The translations under genes were made by a program, and so were the position numbers. Below are positions 5,853 through 8,077 of a stretch of DNA of 8,077 bases, in pieces. The stretch lies in contig CAMWKX010000049.1 in NCBI GenBank assembly GCA_947174955.1, forward strand, positions 1-8,077. The letters run 5' to 3'. The stretch's first letter is position 1. Every line of letters starts with the position of its first letter. The notes under the pieces were generated by a model. That model was not told the origin of the DNA. It did no database searches and saw nothing but the letters and a program-made list of their open reading frames with translations. This DNA comes from an uncultured Clostridia bacterium. GTDB taxonomy: Bacteria > Bacillota > Clostridia > Christensenellales > Borkfalkiaceae.

Positions 5853-7166
5853 ATGACCGAAAATATTTTGACGGAATTTGACAGTTTTTTCTTTCTCGGA
5901 ATAGGCGGCGTGAGTATGAGCGCGCTTGCCAAAATTTTACGTAAATCAGGCAAAAAAGTGGCGGGTTGCGATCGCTGCGAGGGCGAATACACGCAGTCGC
6001 TTAAAAGTGTGGGAATTAACGTAACTATCGGCAATGTGTGCGCGTTCGACAATTTCGAAGTGGTTGTGTATACCGACGCTTTGGCGGACAGCAATCCCTC
6101 GATAATAGCGGCTCGGCGGCAGAAAAAGGTGCTCATATCGCGCGGAAAATTATTAAGCGAACTGTGCAAAAACTATAATAAGACGATAGCCGTGGCGGGA
6201 TGTCACGGAAAGACGACGTGTACCGCAATGATTGCGCACGTTTTCTCATATGCGGGCAGCAATTTTACGTCACATATCGGCGGCGACGACTTAACGTTTA
6301 CCAACGGTTATGCGTGCGGTAACGACTATCTGATTACCGAAGCCTGCGAGTACAAGAAAAATTTTCTGTACTTAAAGCCTGATATTGCGGTAATTTTAAA
6401 CAGCGACGCCGACCATCTCGACTGTTACGGCACCGAAGAAAATCTGAAAAAGGCGTATCTGCAATTCGCGGGCTCGGCGGCTAAGACAATTAAGCTTTAC
6501 GGTGATTTGTCCGAGGCGGACGGCGTAACTTTCGGGTTTGACGACAGAGCCGACTATTACGCAAAAAGCATAAGGAGCGAACACGGCAAATTTACCTTCC
6601 GCGCGATCAAGGGCGAAAAAGAGCTTGGCAGGGTAAAACTTTCCGTATACGGCAAGCACAACGTGCTGAACGCGCTCGCCGCGATAGCGGTTGCAGAAAG
6701 CTGCGGGATTGATTTCGAAAAGATTTCGGCAGGACTTTCGCAGTTTAAGGGGGTAAAGCGGCGGTTTGAAGAAATAGGGTCGTACAACGGAGCAACCTGT
6801 ATTGCCGACTACGCGCATCACCCGAACGAAATAAAGGCTGCGTTAAAGACGGCGAGAATGTTGACGACGGGCGAACTTTACGTGGTTTTTCAGCCGCACA
6901 CGTACAGCAGAACGAAAGACTTGTTCAGAGAATTTATGCTCACTCTTTCGGCGGTTAAGCGGCTGATGATTTACAAGACCTTTGCCGCAAGGGAGTACTA
7001 CGACGACGCGGGCAGTGCGCTCACGCTCTCGAATGCGGTAAAGCGTTCGGTGTACGGCGACTGCGAAATCGATATCGAAAGGTTTATCGCAAACGCAAAG
7101 AGCGGCGATATAGTGCTGTTTCTCGGCGCGGGAGATATTTACGAAATTGCAAAAACGGTGGTGTAA
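5853..7166 (+). CDS. murC: UDP-N-acetylmuramate--L-alanine ligase (MurC)
   Basis: MurC is the cytoplasmic ATP-dependent ligase that adds L-Ala to UDP-MurNAc, starting the stem peptide. The protein has 437 residues, slightly short of the usual 450-460. Motifs occur in family order: the UDP-binding loop FLGIGGVSMSALA near the N-terminus, the P-loop AGCHGKTTCTAM (Cys in the usual GTHGKTT), EACEYKKNFL then NSDADHLDCYG for the metal and carboxylate site, YGKHNVLNALAAIAVA, GVKRRFEE, DYAHHPNEIKAA, and QPHTYSRTKDLF in the C-terminal domain. The start is the ATG at 5853, 15 codons before the GIGG loop. The frame is open further upstream, but the only earlier candidate, TTG at 5772, lies inside the terminator hairpin. 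No Shine-Dalgarno is visible. MurC is normally encoded beside murG or murB; a place after ftsZ, behind a terminator, is unusual. Confidence 0.96.
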   Translation: MTENILTEFDSFFFLGIGGVSMSALAKILRKSGKKVAGCDRCEGEYTQSLKSVGINVTIGNVCAFDNFEVVVYTDALADSNPSIIAARRQKKVLISRGKLLSELCKNYNKTIAVAGCHGKTTCTAMIAHVFSYAGSNFTSHIGGDDLTFTNGYACGNDYLITEACEYKKNFLYLKPDIAVILNSDADHLDCYGTEENLKKAYLQFAGSAAKTIKLYGDLSEADGVTFGFDDRADYYAKSIRSEHGKFTFRAIKGEKELGRVKLSVYGKHNVLNALAAIAVAESCGIDFEKISAGLSQFKGVKRRFEEIGSYNGATCIADYAHHPNEIKAALKTARMLTTGELYVVFQPHTYSRTKDLFREFMLTLSAVKRLMIYKTFAAREYYDDAGSALTLSNAVKRSVYGDCEIDIERFIANAKSGDIVLFLGAGDIYEIAKTVV

Positions 7167-7192
7167 TTATTCATAATTAATGCATATATTCG

Positions 7193-7223
7193 GTTGTTTT
7201 TGATTTAATATACATCAAACAAC
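7193..7223. repeat. AT-rich stem-loop downstream of murC
   Basis: GTTGT (7193-7197) and TTGAT (7200-7204) pair with ATCAA (7214-7218) and ACAAC (7219-7223), with a 2-nt TT bulge and a 9-nt loop. No T-run follows on either strand, so it is not a convincing intrinsic terminator. It may mark the murC mRNA 3' end or belong to the ilvC control region. Confidence 0.45.
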
Positions 7224-7226
7224 AAA

Positions 7227-7265
7227 AATATTCATTATTTTTAAGAGAATATTCAAATTGAATAT
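7227..7265. promoter_or_regulatory. Repeated AATATTCA motif and 17-nt dyad upstream of the ilvC promoter (candidate operator)
   Basis: AATATTCA occurs at 7227-7234 and again at 7248-7255, exactly 21 bp (two helical turns) apart. The second copy is half of a dyad ATATTCAA-A-TTGAATAT (7249-7265). The dyad is centred about 52 bp before the predicted ilvC transcription start, just upstream of the -35 box, which fits an activator or an upstream repressor site. It does not match the CodY box well (wrong spacing between the TTC and GAA arms). The regulator is unknown. Confidence 0.45.
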
Positions 7266-7273
7266 CATATTGC

Positions 7274-7302
7274 TTGACATAACACGGTTAAGGAAATATA
7301 AT
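7274..7302 (+). promoter_or_regulatory. Perfect-consensus sigma-A promoter for ilvC
   Basis: TTGACA (7274-7279) and TATAAT (7297-7302) are exact matches with the optimal 17-nt spacer. The expected start is near 7309, leaving a leader of only about 31 nt. That is too short for a T-box or peptide-leader attenuator, so control is more likely at the DNA level. Confidence 0.88.
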
Positions 7303-7340
7303 TGTACACAAATTATAGGTTCAAAGGAGAAACTTAACTT

Positions 7341-8077
7341 ATGTCAAAAATCTATTATCAGTCTGATTGCGATATAAAAGTATTGAAGGATAAGACGGTT
7401 GCCGTAATAGGTTACGGCAGTCAGGGTCACGCGCACGCGCTGAATTTACGCGAAAGCGGCGTAAAGGTTATAATAGGTCTGCGCGAGGGCGGCAAGAGCT
7501 GGCCCAAGGCGGTTGCGGCCGGCTTCGAGGTTTACACCGTTGCCGAGGCTACGAAACGCGCCGACGTCGTAATGATTTTAATTAACGACGAAATTCAGGC
7601 AAAGGTCTACAAGGAGAGCATCGAGAAAAACCTCAAAGAGGGCGCCGCGCTTGCGTTCGCTCACGGCTTTAACATTCATTTCAAGCAGATTGTTCCGCCC
7701 AAGAACGTCGACGTGTTTATGATTGCGCCCAAGGGTCCCGGTCATACCGTGCGTAGCGAGTATCAGGACGGCAAGGGCGTTCCCTGTCTGGTTGCAATCG
7801 AGCAGGACTATTCGGGCAAGGCTTTAAACGTTGCGCTTGCGTATGCCGCGGGAATAGGCGGCGCGAGAGCGGGCGTTCTGGAAACGACCTTCAAGTGCGA
7901 AACGGAAACCGACCTTTTCGGCGAGCAGGCAGTGCTTTGCGGTGGCGTAACCGCGCTTATGAAAGCGGGCTTCGAAACGCTCGTAGAGGCGGGCTACGAC
8001 CCTAAAAACGCGTACTTCGAGTGCATTCACGAAATGAAGCTTATCGTCGACCTCATTTATAAGGGCGGCTTCTCGCT
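7341..8077 (+). CDS. ilvC: Ketol-acid reductoisomerase (IlvC), 3' partial
   Basis: IlvC carries out the Mg-dependent alkyl migration and NAD(P)H reduction that turns acetolactate or acetohydroxybutyrate into dihydroxy acids, the second common step of valine, leucine and isoleucine synthesis. The ATG at 7341 follows AAGGAG with 11 nt after the GGAG. The window holds 245 codons plus two bases, of the roughly 330-340 of a class I enzyme, and ends in frame inside the C-terminal helical domain. Visible motifs are the Rossmann loop GYGSQGHAHA (24-33), the cofactor loop GLREGGKSW (46-54), catalytic His108 in AHGFNIHF, Lys131 in APKGPGH, and metal ligands Asp191 and Glu195 in TDLFGEQ with Glu227 and Glu231 in FECIHEM. 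The loop has Gly where NADPH-dependent enzymes often have the first Ser, so cofactor choice is open. It has its own strong promoter and no other amino acid genes in view. Confidence 0.97.
   Translation, partial: MSKIYYQSDCDIKVLKDKTVAVIGYGSQGHAHALNLRESGVKVIIGLREGGKSWPKAVAAGFEVYTVAEATKRADVVMILINDEIQAKVYKESIEKNLKEGAALAFAHGFNIHFKQIVPPKNVDVFMIAPKGPGHTVRSEYQDGKGVPCLVAIEQDYSGKALNVALAYAAGIGGARAGVLETTFKCETETDLFGEQAVLCGGVTALMKAGFETLVEAGYDPKNAYFECIHEMKLIVDLIYKGGFS

Noticed and set aside
7249..7265. CodY box upstream of ilvC
   Set aside because: The dyad has TTC and GAA arms separated by five bases, whereas the CodY consensus has one base between them; only partial matches remain.

Overview
The window is a rearranged division and cell wall (dcw) cluster from a Gram-positive bacterium. 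It most resembles an uncultured or poorly studied anaerobic lineage of Clostridia (Bacillota). The reasons are the clostridial-type adjacency of ftsW, murA, ftsQ, ftsA and ftsZ, GGAG-type ribosome binding sites, two exact-consensus sigma-A promoters (TTGACA-N17-TATAAT), and AT-rich intergenic regions between moderately GC-rich genes. All seven genes are on the plus strand. Species cannot be named from the sequence.

Layout. 1-1053 is ftsW, cut off at its 5' end by the window edge. 1050-1149 holds a probable murA promoter that overlaps the ftsW stop codon, followed by a hairpin at the predicted 5' end of that transcript. 1150-2406 is murA and 2414-3121 is ftsQ/divIB, 7 nt apart. 3122-3290 holds an intrinsic terminator and then a perfect sigma-A promoter, whose -10 box lies in a perfect 22-bp palindrome. 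3291-4415 is a divergent ftsA and 4446-5741 is ftsZ, followed at 5761-5790 by a strong terminator. 5853-7166 is murC, with no visible Shine-Dalgarno sequence and a possible leaderless start. 7167-7340 is a 174-nt regulatory region with several dyads and a second perfect sigma-A promoter. 7341-8077 is ilvC, cut off by the window end.

How the genes work together. MurA and MurC make UDP-MurNAc peptide precursors in the cytoplasm. FtsW polymerises lipid II at the septum, FtsQ is a bitopic divisome scaffold, FtsZ forms the ring, and FtsA normally ties that ring to the membrane. IlvC belongs to branched-chain amino acid synthesis and is a metabolic neighbour, not a division gene. The terminators and promoters suggest at least four transcription units: the end of an upstream ftsW unit, murA-ftsQ, ftsA-ftsZ, and murC and ilvC each probably separate.

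Most notable. (1) FtsA has degenerate nucleotide-binding motifs and stops at the end of its actin-like fold, without the usual C-terminal membrane-targeting helix. (2) The FtsZ C-terminal peptide is non-canonical, basic and possibly amphipathic, so the ring may be anchored differently here. (3) The ftsAZ promoter is wrapped in an operator-like palindrome. (4) murG is missing between ftsW and murA, and murC and ilvC follow ftsZ. No mobile element, CRISPR array, tRNA or rRNA was seen.
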